From Geotoga petraea (GTDB lineage: Bacteria > Thermotogota > Thermotogae > Petrotogales > Petrotogaceae), in NCBI RefSeq assembly GCF_900102615.1, contig NZ_FMYV01000010.1, forward strand, positions 1 through 48,803: a stretch of DNA of 48,803 bases, in the 5' to 3' direction. Numbering within the stretch: position 1 is the stretch's first letter; every line of letters begins with the position of its first letter. A model generated the notes under the pieces. It searched no databases, was not told the DNA's origin, and was given only the letters and a program-made list of their open reading frames with translations. This document shows positions 26,282 to 34,387 of this stretch, in pieces. The translations under genes were made by a program, and so were the position numbers.

Positions 26282-27023
26282 TTTCAATTCCCTTTTTAAT
26301 CAACTCTTTTTTTAATCCTTTTGGTGTGAACTTCCCATAATGAAAAATTGACGCTGCCAGTGCTGCATCTGCTCCAGCTTCAAAAGCATCAACAAAATGC
26401 TGAACTTCACCTGCTCCCCCAGAAGCTATAACAGGAATATTGACAACAGAAGAAATAATTCTTATAAGTTCTAAGTCATACCCAGTTTGAACGCCGTCTG
26501 TATTCATCGAAGTTAAAAGAATCTCTCCAGCACCAAGATCTTCACATTTTTTTGCCCAATCAACTGCTTTCAAATCTGTCTTTATTTTTCCGCCGTCTAT
26601 AAAAACAAAATAATCACCATCAATTTTCTTTGCGTCTATAGCTATAACAAGATTAGCACTCCCCAACAAATCGGAAGCTTCTTTAATAACATTTGGATTG
26701 TTTACCGCAGCTGAATTGAGAAACACTTTATCCGCACCTGATTTTATTATTTCAACAATATCTTTTGTCGACTTGATGCCGCCTCCCACTGTAAAAGGTA
26801 TAAAAATATTCTCTCCTATCTCTTTTGCAAGTTCTTTTAAAGTAGCCCTCTTTTCATTAGTCGCAGTTATATCCAAAAAGACAATCTCATCTATTCCATT
26901 TTTCTCGTATTCTCTCGCCTTTTCTATGGGGTCTCCAGCATCTTTTAAGTTTTTGAAATTTACACCTTTTACAACTCTATTATCCTTAATATCCAGTGCA
27001 GCGATTATTCTTTTAGATAGCAT
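26268..27023 (-). CDS. hisF: Imidazole glycerol phosphate synthase cyclase subunit, HisF
   Basis: 251 residues, a TIM barrel that closes the imidazole ring using ammonia from HisH. MLSKRIIAALDIKDNRVVKG is the typical start; catalytic aspartates lie in ALDIKD (D near 11) and in TSMNTDGVQTGYD. The start at 27023 has GGAAGTGAT upstream and overlaps hisA by 11 bases; an in-frame ATG 36 bases earlier would add an untypical tail. Last gene of this his cluster: hisI/hisE, which usually follows, is not here; a repeat and a dead gene follow instead. Confidence 0.95.
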   Translation of the reverse strand: MLSKRIIAALDIKDNRVVKGVNFKNLKDAGDPIEKAREYEKNGIDEIVFLDITATNEKRATLKELAKEIGENIFIPFTVGGGIKSTKDIVEIIKSGADKVFLNSAAVNNPNVIKEASDLLGSANLVIAIDAKKIDGDYFVFIDGGKIKTDLKAVDWAKKCEDLGAGEILLTSMNTDGVQTGYDLELIRIISSVVNIPVIASGGAGEVQHFVDAFEAGADAALAASIFHYGKFTPKGLKKELIKKGIEIRNS

Positions 27024-27699
27024 CAAAATCACTTCCAAAAAGCTCTTTTGAATTTTCATAAAGGGCTTTCCCAGTTACAGCCCCATAAACCCCCCATTCA
27101 CTCAAAAGGTCTAAATCCCTTTTATCTTTTATCCCACCAGCATAAATAACTCTTTCATCACCCCAAAATCTATCTATCTTTTCTATCCCAGAAAGAGTTC
27201 CATCTTTAGAAGTATCAGTAATAATGAATCTGTCTGTAAATTCTTTAAATTTATCAAAAGACTCTTTCAGTGTGTATTCTGATTTTTCGAGCCAACCTTT
27301 AGTCATAATGTTTTTACCAGAAAAATCAAGACTAATAGTTATTCCATCAAAATCATTGGTAACTCTTTTCAAAAAGTCTATGTCATAAGCAGCAGTGGAA
27401 ATAATCACGTTATCAACACCAATCTCATAAGCTTTTTTAACGCTATCATAATCTCTGTAACCACCGCCAGTTTGAATTTTAATCCCCACATTTTTTTTGA
27501 TATCTTTCAAAACATCCAAAATCTGAGGTGAACCCTCAAATGCCCCGTCAAGGTCTATAACATGCAGATAATCAAAATGTTTTGACAACTTTTTTGCTAT
27601 ATCAACTGGTTCTCCGTATATCTTGTAATCATCTTTTTTACCCTTTAAAAGTCTGACAACCTTTCCATTCATAATATCTATAGCGGGAAATATTTTCAT
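27013..27699 (-). CDS. hisA: ProFAR isomerase, HisA
   Basis: 228 residues, a TIM barrel isomerising ProFAR to PRFAR. MKIFPAIDIMNGKVVRLLKG and the catalytic aspartates in PAIDIM (D8) and TDTSKDGTLSG are present. It overlaps hisF and starts one base after hisH. Slightly shorter than the ~240 average. Confidence 0.95.
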   Translation of the reverse strand: MKIFPAIDIMNGKVVRLLKGKKDDYKIYGEPVDIAKKLSKHFDYLHVIDLDGAFEGSPQILDVLKDIKKNVGIKIQTGGGYRDYDSVKKAYEIGVDNVIISTAAYDIDFLKRVTNDFDGITISLDFSGKNIMTKGWLEKSEYTLKESFDKFKEFTDRFIITDTSKDGTLSGIEKIDRFWGDERVIYAGGIKDKRDLDLLSEWGVYGAVTGKALYENSKELFGSDFDAI

Positions 27700-27700
27700 A

Positions 27701-28276
27701 TCACAACCTCCTAAAATTATCTAATAACTTTAAACCATTTTTCGAAGATTTTTCTGGATGAAATTGAACCCCAAAAACATTGTCTTTTTGAACAGCAGAG
27801 ACAAAATCATATTCTCCATAATTTGTTTTTGAAATGGCGTAATTCGATTTATTCAAAAAATAAGAATGAACAAAATAAAAATATGATTCATCTTCTATTC
27901 CTTTAAAAAGCCTATTATCCCTTTCAACAAAAACCTTGTTCCACCCCATATGAGGTGTTTTTATATTTTCGAATCTCTCTATTTTCTCTTTTATAACAGA
28001 CAACCCTTCTTCTTTTCCCTCTTCACTACTTGAAAACAGGATTTGAAATCCAAGACATATCCCCAAAAAAGGCTTTCCCTTGTCTATGTGTTCGAAAATA
28101 TAACTTTTTATACCAGACAATTCTTTCATGGCTTTATCAAAAGAGCCCACACCGGGGAAGATAATCTTATCTGCCTTTTTAATATCTTCCAATTTAGAGC
28201 TTACAATTCCTCCAACAGCTTTTTGTACATTGGAAACATTCGCTATTGGAGGATCTATAATAACAATATTTTGCAT
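27701..28276 (-). CDS. hisH: Imidazole glycerol phosphate synthase glutaminase subunit, HisH
   Basis: 191 residues. A class I glutamine amidotransferase feeding ammonia to HisF; it shows IIDPPIANVSNVQKA, the nucleophile in GICLGFQILF, and FGVQFHPEKSS with the catalytic His and Glu. It begins immediately after the hisB stop, with its ribosome binding site (AAAGGGATG) inside hisB. Confidence 0.95.
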   Translation of the reverse strand: MQNIVIIDPPIANVSNVQKAVGGIVSSKLEDIKKADKIIFPGVGSFDKAMKELSGIKSYIFEHIDKGKPFLGICLGFQILFSSSEEGKEEGLSVIKEKIERFENIKTPHMGWNKVFVERDNRLFKGIEDESYFYFVHSYFLNKSNYAISKTNYGEYDFVSAVQKDNVFGVQFHPEKSSKNGLKLLDNFRRL

Positions 28277-28807
28277 TTAAATCATCCCTTTTGTACTAAC
28301 TATCTTTTCTGATTGTCCTGTAGCTTCTTTGAGTGCCATCCCCAGTGATTTAAAACCACCTTCTATGATGTGGTGGGCATTTATACCAGATAATTGTTTA
28401 ATGTGTATTGTTGCTGGTAGATTTGAGGACAATGCATTTATAAACTCTCTGAAATTACCTATTTCAAAACCCTTTTCCTCTTCTTTTATATCAAGCTCTA
28501 TTGTAGAATAAGCCCTCGAAATATCAACAGCTGCCAAAATCAAAGCATCATCCATCGGAACTATCTTTGTTGAAAATCTGTTGATTTTTTTGTCAGATAT
28601 TTTTTCTCTCAAAAATTGTGCTGTAGTGATAGCTGAATCTTCCCATAAATGGTGAATCAAGTCAAAATCAGCTTTAAAACTAACATTTAACCCCATATAA
28701 TAAAATAATGTCTTCATCATGTGAGAAAAGATCTTGTCTTCACACTGTATAATCAATTCATCATTTTCTATAATTTCTATATCAGTTTCAAGGGTTTTCC
28801 TTCTCAT
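28277..28807 (-). CDS. hisB: Imidazoleglycerol-phosphate dehydratase, HisB
   Basis: 176 residues, somewhat short (usually 190-200). The two metal-binding blocks are there: [15 protein letters not shown] and [20 protein letters not shown], plus [16 protein letters not shown]. The N-terminal third is divergent and compact ([15 protein letters not shown] in place of FLDHML), but the metal ligands remain, so it is probably active. No phosphatase domain is fused. Overlaps hisD by four bases. Confidence 0.9.
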   Translation of the reverse strand: MRRKTLETDIEIIENDELIIQCEDKIFSHMMKTLFYYMGLNVSFKADFDLIHHLWEDSAITTAQFLREKISDKKINRFSTKIVPMDDALILAAVDISRAYSTIELDIKEEEKGFEIGNFREFINALSSNLPATIHIKQLSGINAHHIIEGGFKSLGMALKEATGQSEKIVSTKGMI

Positions 28808-29928
28808 TTTCTCACCTCCATAGACTTTCTATGTTGTGGCATATTCTCAATCTCTGCAAGCCTAATACCAAGCTTTCTGTTATTCATATAATCCTCTTTA
28901 TCCATCTTTGCAACGCTCATAACTCTCATAAAATCAAAAACAGATAAAACAGATCCAAACCTTGCTGAATTTCCAGTTGGTAAAACATGGTTTGTCCCTA
29001 TAAAATAATCCGCCGAAGGAACAGGAGTATAGTCGCCAAGATAAACAGCCCCAGCGTTGTAAACCAAACTCAACAAATATTCGGGATCTTCCGTCATGAT
29101 TTCCAAATGCTCAGGTGCTATTTCATTTGCTCTATCCGCACATTTTTCCAAATCATCTTCCAAATATTTGACAACATCATCTGATTCTATAGAATCATAT
29201 ATTTTTTTAGAATTGGTAACCAACCAAGCTTTTGAATCCTCACCATGCTCTTTTTGAGACAACAAATCGTTCAAAATATACTCTGGGTTGGCATTCTCGT
29301 CTGCAATAACGCATATTTCCGAAGGCCCAGCAAGAGAGTCAATCCCAACATCTCCAAAAACCTGTCTTTTAGCCTCGTTGACAAACTTGTTCCCAGGGCC
29401 AAAAATCTTATCCACTTTTTCCATCCCAATTCCATAAGTCATTGTAGCTATAGCCTGAATACCACCGACTTTGTAAATTTCTTTAATTCCAAGTTTTTTG
29501 GCAATATACAAAATATATTCGTTGATCTTTCCATCTTTTGGCGGGCTTACAAGGACTATCTCTTTCACCCCAGCTATAATAGCTGGAATAGCAGTCATCA
29601 TAACTGTAGAAGGCAAAGGCTTACCACCAGGTATATACAGTCCAACTCTTCTTATAGGTCTCTTAACAAGACCAAACAAAGAGTTGTTGTCCTTATACAT
29701 CATGTCTTTCAAAACTTCTTTTTCATGGTATCTCTTAATCCTTTCAATCGTTTCATCTATTATTTTTTTGTCTTCATCTGGTATAGAATTTATGGTTTCG
29801 TACTCGTCTTCACTAACCAAAATATCTCCTTCATAATCGTCAAATTCTTTGGAGTATTTCTTCAAGGCTTCCATTTTATTTTCTTTCAAATCATCCAATA
29901 TTTCAGATACATATTTTTGTAAATTCAT
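28804..29928 (-). CDS. hisD: Histidinol dehydrogenase, HisD (short N-terminus)
   Basis: 374 residues against ~430 in typical HisD; the missing part is the N-terminal arm. Catalytic and zinc-site regions are kept: [51 protein letters not shown] and GTNHVLPTG. It makes the last two oxidations from histidinol to histidine. Four-base overlaps on both sides show tight coupling with hisG and hisB. hisC, often next in related clusters, is absent here. Confidence 0.94.
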   Translation of the reverse strand: MNLQKYVSEILDDLKENKMEALKKYSKEFDDYEGDILVSEDEYETINSIPDEDKKIIDETIERIKRYHEKEVLKDMMYKDNNSLFGLVKRPIRRVGLYIPGGKPLPSTVMMTAIPAIIAGVKEIVLVSPPKDGKINEYILYIAKKLGIKEIYKVGGIQAIATMTYGIGMEKVDKIFGPGNKFVNEAKRQVFGDVGIDSLAGPSEICVIADENANPEYILNDLLSQKEHGEDSKAWLVTNSKKIYDSIESDDVVKYLEDDLEKCADRANEIAPEHLEIMTEDPEYLLSLVYNAGAVYLGDYTPVPSADYFIGTNHVLPTGNSARFGSVLSVFDFMRVMSVAKMDKEDYMNNRKLGIRLAEIENMPQHRKSMEVRK

Positions 29929-30539
29929 ATAGAAACCTCCTTCAAATTTTTTATAATCTCTTTGATCTCTTTGTTCTTTCTCTTCATAGAAATTCTGTTG
30001 ACTATCAACACAGAGCTAATATCCTTAATATTTTCGATCTCTTTCAATCCATTTTCTTTCAGTGTTCGTCCTGTATCCACAATATCCACTATGGCATCAG
30101 CAACTCCCGTTTTAACAGCCAGCTCTATAGCCCCGTGCAGTTTAATGGTTTTCACTTTCACGCCTATAGAATCAAAAAACTTTTGGGTGATATTCGGAAA
30201 TTTCGTTGCAATTGTGTAGCCTTCCATCTTTGAAACGTCTAAATCCTTCTCTTTTTCAACTATCACACTCATCCTACACTCCCCAAAAGGGAGCTTCAAA
30301 GGAATATAAACATCGTTATTTCTCTCGAGAACTACATCCAAACCACAAATGCCTATATCAATTCCATTTTCAACATACACTGGAACATCAAAAACTCTGG
30401 AATAAAAAAAGCTGTAATCATCGTTTATATTTGTGAGTTTTCTTCCCTCTGGTTCTTTTATTTCTATACCACTTTTAATGAAATACTCTTTAGATTTATT
30501 CAAAAGTCTTCCAGATGGAAGAACTATATTCAAACTCAT
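29925..30539 (-). CDS. hisG: ATP phosphoribosyltransferase catalytic subunit, short HisG
   Basis: 204 residues, the short form lacking the C-terminal regulatory domain, which requires HisZ. Typical features: [10 protein letters not shown] near the start, [10 protein letters not shown], and the PRPP-binding region [19 protein letters not shown]. First committed step of histidine synthesis. Overlaps hisZ by four bases and hisD by four. Confidence 0.95.
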   Translation of the reverse strand: MSLNIVLPSGRLLNKSKEYFIKSGIEIKEPEGRKLTNINDDYSFFYSRVFDVPVYVENGIDIGICGLDVVLERNNDVYIPLKLPFGECRMSVIVEKEKDLDVSKMEGYTIATKFPNITQKFFDSIGVKVKTIKLHGAIELAVKTGVADAIVDIVDTGRTLKENGLKEIENIKDISSVLIVNRISMKRKNKEIKEIIKNLKEVSI

Positions 30540-31324
30540 TTCTCTCTCCTCCTTAAAATCTCTTCAATCAAATTCAAGTCTATGGCCATCCCACAAGATT
30601 TTTCATTGTTTATAAAATAATTCCCACCATTAACTATCGCATAACCCAACTCATCTGTGTAAAGTTCAAAAACCAAATCATCATAATAATTCATATATTT
30701 CAAAGTCCCATAATCCACAAAAATGTTGTCTTTATCGAATTTTTTCAAAATTTCATTTATAGGTTCATAATTTGTCTTATTCTCTCTGTAGTTTATAATT
30801 TCATCTATCTTCACTTTTACTTCGTCAGAAACTTTCAAATTATCAAAATACTCAATATCCCTTTTTTCCAAAGCCTTAAAAAACTCTTTCTTATCCAATT
30901 CGTTCTCATTTATTATCTTTTCAAACTTTTTTATAGAACTAAGATCGATATAGAAATTCTCAATCCCCAAAAGGTTCATAAAATCATAAAGCAAATTCAA
31001 AATTAACTCTTCAGGGTTCTCTATTCCTATTATTTCTATACCCAGTTTCAATTTAGAATTTATCCCATCATTCTCTTTTGTTATGTAGAAAAACTTTTCT
31101 TCTATACTGGCTTTTTGTTCGCTGATAATCCAAGAAGTCACATCTGGGTTCAAAAGATAAAAATCTTTCCCGTCTGAAAATTTTAATCCACTTTCAATGT
31201 TCTCATTGTACTTAACAATAGAATCAGGAAAAAATTCCCAAAAACCAACGCTGATAAGATGATTTCTCAACACACTCAATATATTAAAAATTTTCTTTGA
31301 TCTGCTAAAAATATCCTTTTCCAT
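30536..31324 (-). CDS. hisZ: ATP phosphoribosyltransferase regulatory subunit, HisZ
   Basis: 262 residues, a divergent, shortened relative of histidyl-tRNA synthetase without its tRNA-charging motifs. Assignment rests mainly on position before short HisG and on the class II-like pieces (FSDGKDFYLLNPDVTSWI near motif 2, and GYAIVNGGNYF...CGMAIDLNLIEEILRRR near motif 3). It should let the short HisG be inhibited by histidine. The ATG at 31324 has GGGAGGTGT upstream; the reading frame extends 37 codons further but through the leader terminator, so that part was excluded. Confidence 0.82.
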   Translation of the reverse strand: MEKDIFSRSKKIFNILSVLRNHLISVGFWEFFPDSIVKYNENIESGLKFSDGKDFYLLNPDVTSWIISEQKASIEEKFFYITKENDGINSKLKLGIEIIGIENPEELILNLLYDFMNLLGIENFYIDLSSIKKFEKIINENELDKKEFFKALEKRDIEYFDNLKVSDEVKVKIDEIINYRENKTNYEPINEILKKFDKDNIFVDYGTLKYMNYYDDLVFELYTDELGYAIVNGGNYFINNEKSCGMAIDLNLIEEILRRREK

Positions 31325-31346
31325 AATTACACCTCCCAATTGATAT

Positions 31347-31380
31347 AAAAAAAACCGGTCACGTAAAAAAACGCGACCGG
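31347..31380 (-). terminator. Leader terminator (attenuator) before hisZ
   Basis: On the minus strand CCGGTCGCGT pairs with ACGTGACCGG (ten pairs, one G-U) around a T6 loop and runs into eight T. It sits between the leader peptide and the hisZ ribosome binding site, the position of an attenuator. Confidence 0.9.
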
Positions 31381-31440
31381 CATCATTATTGATTAAATCA
31401 GTACACCAAAAATTGGCGTGCTGAGATGCGGCCACGCCAT
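31381..31440 (-). promoter_or_regulatory. GC-rich structured leader of the his operon
   Basis: In an AT-rich setting this segment can form two exclusive hairpins on the minus strand: GGCGTG with CACGCC, or TCAGCACGCC with GGTGTACTGA (one mismatch, one G-U). Such alternatives, upstream of a terminator and inside a short reading frame, are what ribosome-mediated attenuation needs. Confidence 0.6.
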
Positions 31441-31484
31441 GTATGATGCATATTATTTATTTTTAAAATCATTCTATTAAACAT
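31398..31484 (-). CDS. Putative his leader peptide, 28 residues
   Basis: Reading leftwards from ATG 31484, with AAAAGGAAT upstream, gives 28 codons ending in ...NNMHHTWRGRISARQFLVY. It contains tandem His codons (CATCAT) and its stop lies between the alternative hairpins and the terminator. Known his leaders carry longer His runs (seven in enterics), so two codons give only modest sensitivity. An internal ATG at the MHH is also possible. Inferred to be a regulatory peptide rather than a functional protein. Confidence 0.5.
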   Translation of the reverse strand: MFNRMILKINNMHHTWRGRISARQFLVY

Positions 31485-31510
31485 ACCTATCATTCCTTTT
31501 ACTTTTTATT

Positions 31511-31572
31511 CCCCTCTGAAATGATCGTTAGAGGGGTGTCAGTGAAACTGACGGGGTGTTTTAGAGTTTCTG
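31511..31572 (+). repeat. Two-stem repeat, copy 3
   Basis: Stem 1 CCCCTCT / AGAGGGG (loop includes ATGATCG), stem 2 GTCAG-TGAAA-CTGAC, then GGGGTGTTTTAGAG. The copy at 31719 is almost the same, with a few base changes. Confidence 0.85.
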
Positions 31573-31581
31573 AATTTAATT

Positions 31582-31630
31582 CTCCTCTTAATGTGTAAGA
31601 GGGGTGCTGCTCTTTGCAGGGAGTTTAGAC
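31582..31630 (+). repeat. Two-stem repeat, copy 4
   Basis: Stem 1 CTCCTCTTA / TAAGAGGGG, stem 2 CTGC / GCAG, then GGGAGTTTAG. Confidence 0.8.
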
Positions 31631-31645
31631 TTTAGCTTTTTTATT

Positions 31646-31696
31646 CTCCTCTAAATGTTTTAGAGGAGTCCCTGTGAAACAGGGGAGGAGTTTAGG
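31646..31696 (+). repeat. Two-stem repeat, copy 5
   Basis: Stem 1 CTCCTCTAA / TTAGAGGAG, stem 2 CCCTG-TGAAA-CAGGG, then GAGGAGTTTAGG. Relative to copy 3, both arms of each stem have changed together. Confidence 0.85.
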
Positions 31697-31718
31697 CCTT
31701 TTGTTTTTGTTTTTTAAT

Positions 31719-31785
31719 CCCCTCTGAAATGACCATTAGAGGGGTGTCAGTGAAACTGACAGGGTGTTTTAGAGTTTCTGAATTT
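31719..31785 (+). repeat. Two-stem repeat, copy 6
   Basis: Near duplicate of copy 3, including the flanking TTTCTGAATTT. Confidence 0.85.
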
Positions 31786-31806
31786 ATATTTTTCCAACAA
31801 CAAACA

Positions 31807-31893
31807 ACAAACAACCAACAACAAAAATTGTGAAACAATTTTTATAATGTCATTCTGAGCGACGATTTTTGGAGTCGAAGAATCTCAGGTTTT
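31807..31893 (+). repeat. 87-bp direct repeat, left copy
   Basis: Identical to 32017-32103 apart from one base (T31875 against C32085). It joins an AACAACCAACAAC tract, an AAATTG-TGAAA-CAATTT hairpin and the widespread TGTCATTCTGAGCG...GAAGAATCTC motif. Confidence 0.9.
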
Positions 31894-32016
31894 AATGTTT
31901 TTCCTCCAACAGCAAATTTTAATACTGTCATCTCGACCTTGCTTTTGTCACTCTGAGCCTGTCGAAGAGTCTATTTTATAACTAAGTAAAATTTGCTTCT
32001 CTTCTAACAACCAAAA

Positions 32017-32103
32017 ACAAACAACCAACAACAAAAATTGTGAAACAATTTTTATAATGTCATTCTGAGCGACGATTTTTGGAGCCGAAGAATCTCAGGT
32101 TTT
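32017..32103 (+). repeat. 87-bp direct repeat, right copy
   Basis: Second copy, 210 bp downstream of the first. Related, more diverged copies of the last part lie near 47235-47275 (opposite orientation). Confidence 0.9.
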
Positions 32104-32186
32104 TGCCTTTGATCTTTCCAACAACAAAAAACTATTAACAAACAACCGAGAAATTGCAACAACAATTTCTCTTAAATAATACCTCA

Positions 32187-32202
32187 AATAATTCGCCTTG
32201 TC
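32187..32202 (+). repeat. 16-bp direct repeat flanking the HipA-like pair (left)
   Basis: AATAATTCGCCTTGTC occurs here and again at 33469-33484, bracketing the two HipA-related genes. Confidence 0.75.
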
Positions 32203-32204
32203 GA

Positions 32205-32534
32205 TCATTTCATCTTTTCAAATTCATAATTATCTGTCATAATTTTACCTTTAGTTCTTGCAAGCAGCTCAAAATCATCATATTCTTTCAATCCATAACT
32301 TTTTAAAATTTCTTGTATATCGGGTCTTTTTTCATCTGGAAGTCTACTTTTAAAAAAAGCAAACATTTTATTATTTATAAATTTATTTCCCTTTGATTTT
32401 GCAAAGAAAATCTTTTTATTATTCTTTAAATAATTTTCATCATACTCAAACACATACCCTTCTGGGATTTTTTTTAAATACCCAACTGTTATTTTCTCTT
32501 TTTTTCCATTATGAACAACTCTTAATTCATTCAT
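32205..32534 (-). CDS. HipA N-terminal-subdomain-like protein (HipS-like)
   Basis: 109 residues corresponding to the N-terminal subdomain of HipA: VGYLKKIPEGYVFEYDENYL, then FFKSRLPDEKRPDIQEILKSYGL and DDFELLARTKG. In the three-part HipBST systems a free subdomain of this kind (HipS) neutralises the kinase HipT, so this may be an antitoxin. ATG 32534 was preferred because GAGGTGA is 7 bases upstream. It overlaps the kinase gene by 8 bases and lies after it, the reverse of the hipB-hipS-hipT order. No HipB-type DNA-binding partner is seen. Confidence 0.78.
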   Translation of the reverse strand: MNELRVVHNGKKEKITVGYLKKIPEGYVFEYDENYLKNNKKIFFAKSKGNKFINNKMFAFFKSRLPDEKRPDIQEILKSYGLKEYDDFELLARTKGKIMTDNYEFEKMK

Positions 32535-33417
32535 TATCAATCACCTCAATTAACTTATTTCTTCTATTAATTATTAATGTTTTTAAAAATTTTTTATAAA
32601 ATTCATCAATTATTTCTTTAGGTATATTATCCAGTATTTTTTCAATATTCTTATCATAAAGACTTTCTTTTAAATTATAACTGAAATTCATTAAAATATC
32701 TTTATAATGATTCTTAAGATATTTTACAATATCAAAATGTCTTCTTATATTTCTATCATTTAATTTTAATAATGATTTTGAATTACTAGATAAAACTGAA
32801 TTTTGATATCTTTTATCTTTATAAAATTGTTTAATTTTTTTATCTGTTAAGTTGAAACCTAGGGAGGGACTATGATCATATAAAGGAGCAAAAAAATATT
32901 CTCCTTCTTTGTTATATAACCCCCAATTACTATGATGTCTATCACTATTACCTATTAAAGCATCAAATAATATCATACTGATATAGTCTTCTATTAAATC
33001 TTCTCCATTCAAGTGTTCAAGTATTTCTAAACACAATTCAAAAGAATAATCCTTACCATTATTTTCATTTTTCATTGTATTAAAATCATAATTTGGGTAT
33101 TCATCCATAATAAATTTTACTATTTCAAAATACTCTATATTGGACTCTTTATCTTTAAAATTATAGCTTATTGATCCTACACTATCATTTAAATTAGCGA
33201 AATCATATTTAGCTACAGAAATATTTAATAACTCACCAATTTCATAGGCTATTTTTTCAGATACATGTTCCCTAGTATTAGGTTTTATAAACTTAAACAG
33301 AACTTCTTCTTTATTATTTCTAAACCAATATTTTTTATTTCTACCAGATGTAATTAGCCCTTTATCCAAATTCCATTCTTTATCATTTAAATTTATTATT
33401 TTATACAATTTAATCAC
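32527..33417 (-). CDS. HipA-like serine/threonine kinase (HipT/CtkA-like toxin candidate)
   Basis: 296 residues covering the kinase body of HipA without its N-terminal subdomain. Visible are the putative ATP lysine (VLFKFIKP, K42), a glutamate on the next helix (E54 in SEKIAYEIG), the catalytic GNSDRHHSNWG (D159, N164) and the metal-binding aspartate in APLYDHSPSLG (D181). HipA-type kinases stop growth by phosphorylating tRNA synthetases or related targets; the target here is unknown. Followed directly by the HipS-like gene, so the two form one module. Confidence 0.85.
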   Translation of the reverse strand: MIKLYKIINLNDKEWNLDKGLITSGRNKKYWFRNNKEEVLFKFIKPNTREHVSEKIAYEIGELLNISVAKYDFANLNDSVGSISYNFKDKESNIEYFEIVKFIMDEYPNYDFNTMKNENNGKDYSFELCLEILEHLNGEDLIEDYISMILFDALIGNSDRHHSNWGLYNKEGEYFFAPLYDHSPSLGFNLTDKKIKQFYKDKRYQNSVLSSNSKSLLKLNDRNIRRHFDIVKYLKNHYKDILMNFSYNLKESLYDKNIEKILDNIPKEIIDEFYKKFLKTLIINRRNKLIEVIDNE

Positions 33418-33468
33418 CTTTTATTTTTTATATTTTAATTATAGCATCTTTTTTAAAAAATAAATTAC

Positions 33469-33484
33469 AATAATTCGCCTTGTC
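33469..33484 (+). repeat. 16-bp direct repeat flanking the HipA-like pair (right)
   Basis: Exact copy of 32187-32202, located in the upstream region of the kinase gene. Confidence 0.75.
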
Positions 33485-33636
33485 AACTGAAAGGTTCCCT
33501 TCTTATTTCTATGAAATTGAAACCGTTAATAATTAAATGTTCTACAGCATCTTTTGTTTTTACCGACTCTATTTTCAAGTTAGGATATAATTATATTAGA
33601 TAGAAAATAATTCAAGAATGAAAGGAGGTGAATTTT

Positions 33637-33930
33637 ATGTATAGTTTATTAAAAAAGGTTTCAGAATATCCTAAAGCTAAAAATACTATTATCGGTTATC
33701 AAAAAAATAAATATATTAATTCCATATGGAAATTAATCTCTGAAAGCCGTCTAAAAAAGGAAGTTAAAGAAGATAAACCATATTTTACTAAAGATACTAA
33801 ACATAACATAGCTAAAATATACAATGATAAAAATAATAACTTGAGAACAACTCCAGATGAATCATTAAATAATAATCTCCAAAAAATAAAGCAACATAAA
33901 ACTAATTATAGATTCAATTTATTTAAATGA
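33637..33930 (+). CDS. Hypothetical basic protein, 97 residues
   Basis: Not recognised. The ATG at 33637 follows an excellent ribosome binding site (AAAGGAGGTGAATTTT), a TATAAT box lies at 33586-33591, and a perfect terminator follows the stop, so the gene is a neat single unit. The protein is rich in lysine and asparagine, with a charged, probably partly disordered second half (HNIAKIYNDKNNNLRTTPDESLNNN) and no membrane segment or cysteine. It is divergent from the HipA-like kinase. Confidence 0.65.
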   Translation: MYSLLKKVSEYPKAKNTIIGYQKNKYINSIWKLISESRLKKEVKEDKPYFTKDTKHNIAKIYNDKNNNLRTTPDESLNNNLQKIKQHKTNYRFNLFK

Positions 33931-33938
33931 TTACTAAA

Positions 33939-33971
33939 AAAATAACCTACCAAAAGGTAGGTTATTTTTAA
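33939..33971 (+). terminator. Terminator after the 97-residue gene
   Basis: AATAACCTACC / GGTAGGTTATT with an AAAA loop and a T run. Confidence 0.92.
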
Positions 33972-34309
33972 TATTATAAGTTCATAATATATTTCAAATG
34001 ATAACTCAATCTTGTTTTTTCAAGATCTCTTTTGAACTTGGATTTTTTAAGATTCATGATAAAAATCTATATTTTTTCTAAGCTATAGTTAATTATAAAA
34101 TATTTGATTCCGAGAGATGTTAAAATTTTTGATGTGAAAAAACTAAGAATAAGTTCTTTCAAATTCAATATCTTTATTGATTTGTCTTTGATCATATTCT
34201 ACAGAAAAGTTTTCAATATAATTGAAATAATCAATAGAATTAAACTGCTCTAAGGATTTAACTACAAAACCTAAAATATTCCTTCTATTAAAAAATCCTA
34301 AAAATAAGT
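33972..34309. other. Intergenic stretch without a supported gene
   Basis: Very AT-rich. A minus-strand frame (34143 to about 34290) encodes VKSLEQFNSIDYFNYIENFSVEYDQ-like residues but has no usable start or ribosome binding site; it may be a gene remnant. Nothing else is seen. Confidence 0.4.
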
Positions 34310-34346
34310 AGAAAGAGCTGGAGAAATTAATCTCCAAGCTCTTTCT
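34310..34346 (-). terminator. Terminator of the flagellin gene
   Basis: Long stem AGAAAGAGCT-x-GGAGA / TCTCC-x-AGCTCTTTCT; on the minus strand it is followed by ACTTATTTTT. Confidence 0.88.
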
Positions 34347-34387
34347 ATAACACAATTTATTAAAAAAGTTAAATTACTCTTCAAATA

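Larger units (their letters stand above)
31501..32186. repeat. About 700 bp of hairpin repeats, no gene
   Basis: Holds four two-stem repeats (31511-31572, 31582-31630, 31646-31696, 31719-31785), then an AACAAC-rich tract, two 87-bp direct repeats (31807-31893 and 32017-32103), a TGTCACTCTGAGCCTGTCG element near 31950, and a GAGAAATTG / CAATTTCTC hairpin (32150-32173). The his promoter may lie within or beyond this block; none is clear. Confidence 0.85.

Noticed and set aside
31325-31435. A 37-residue N-terminal extension of HisZ
   Set aside because: It would translate through the leader terminator and has no ribosome binding site; ATG 31324 has an excellent one.
31347-31500. T-box leader for the his genes
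   Set aside because: The conserved T-box sequence and a specifier-loop architecture are not visible.
34143-34355. A 70-residue minus-strand protein
   Set aside because: Its only ATG lies within the flagellin terminator and no ribosome binding site precedes any usable start; at best a remnant.
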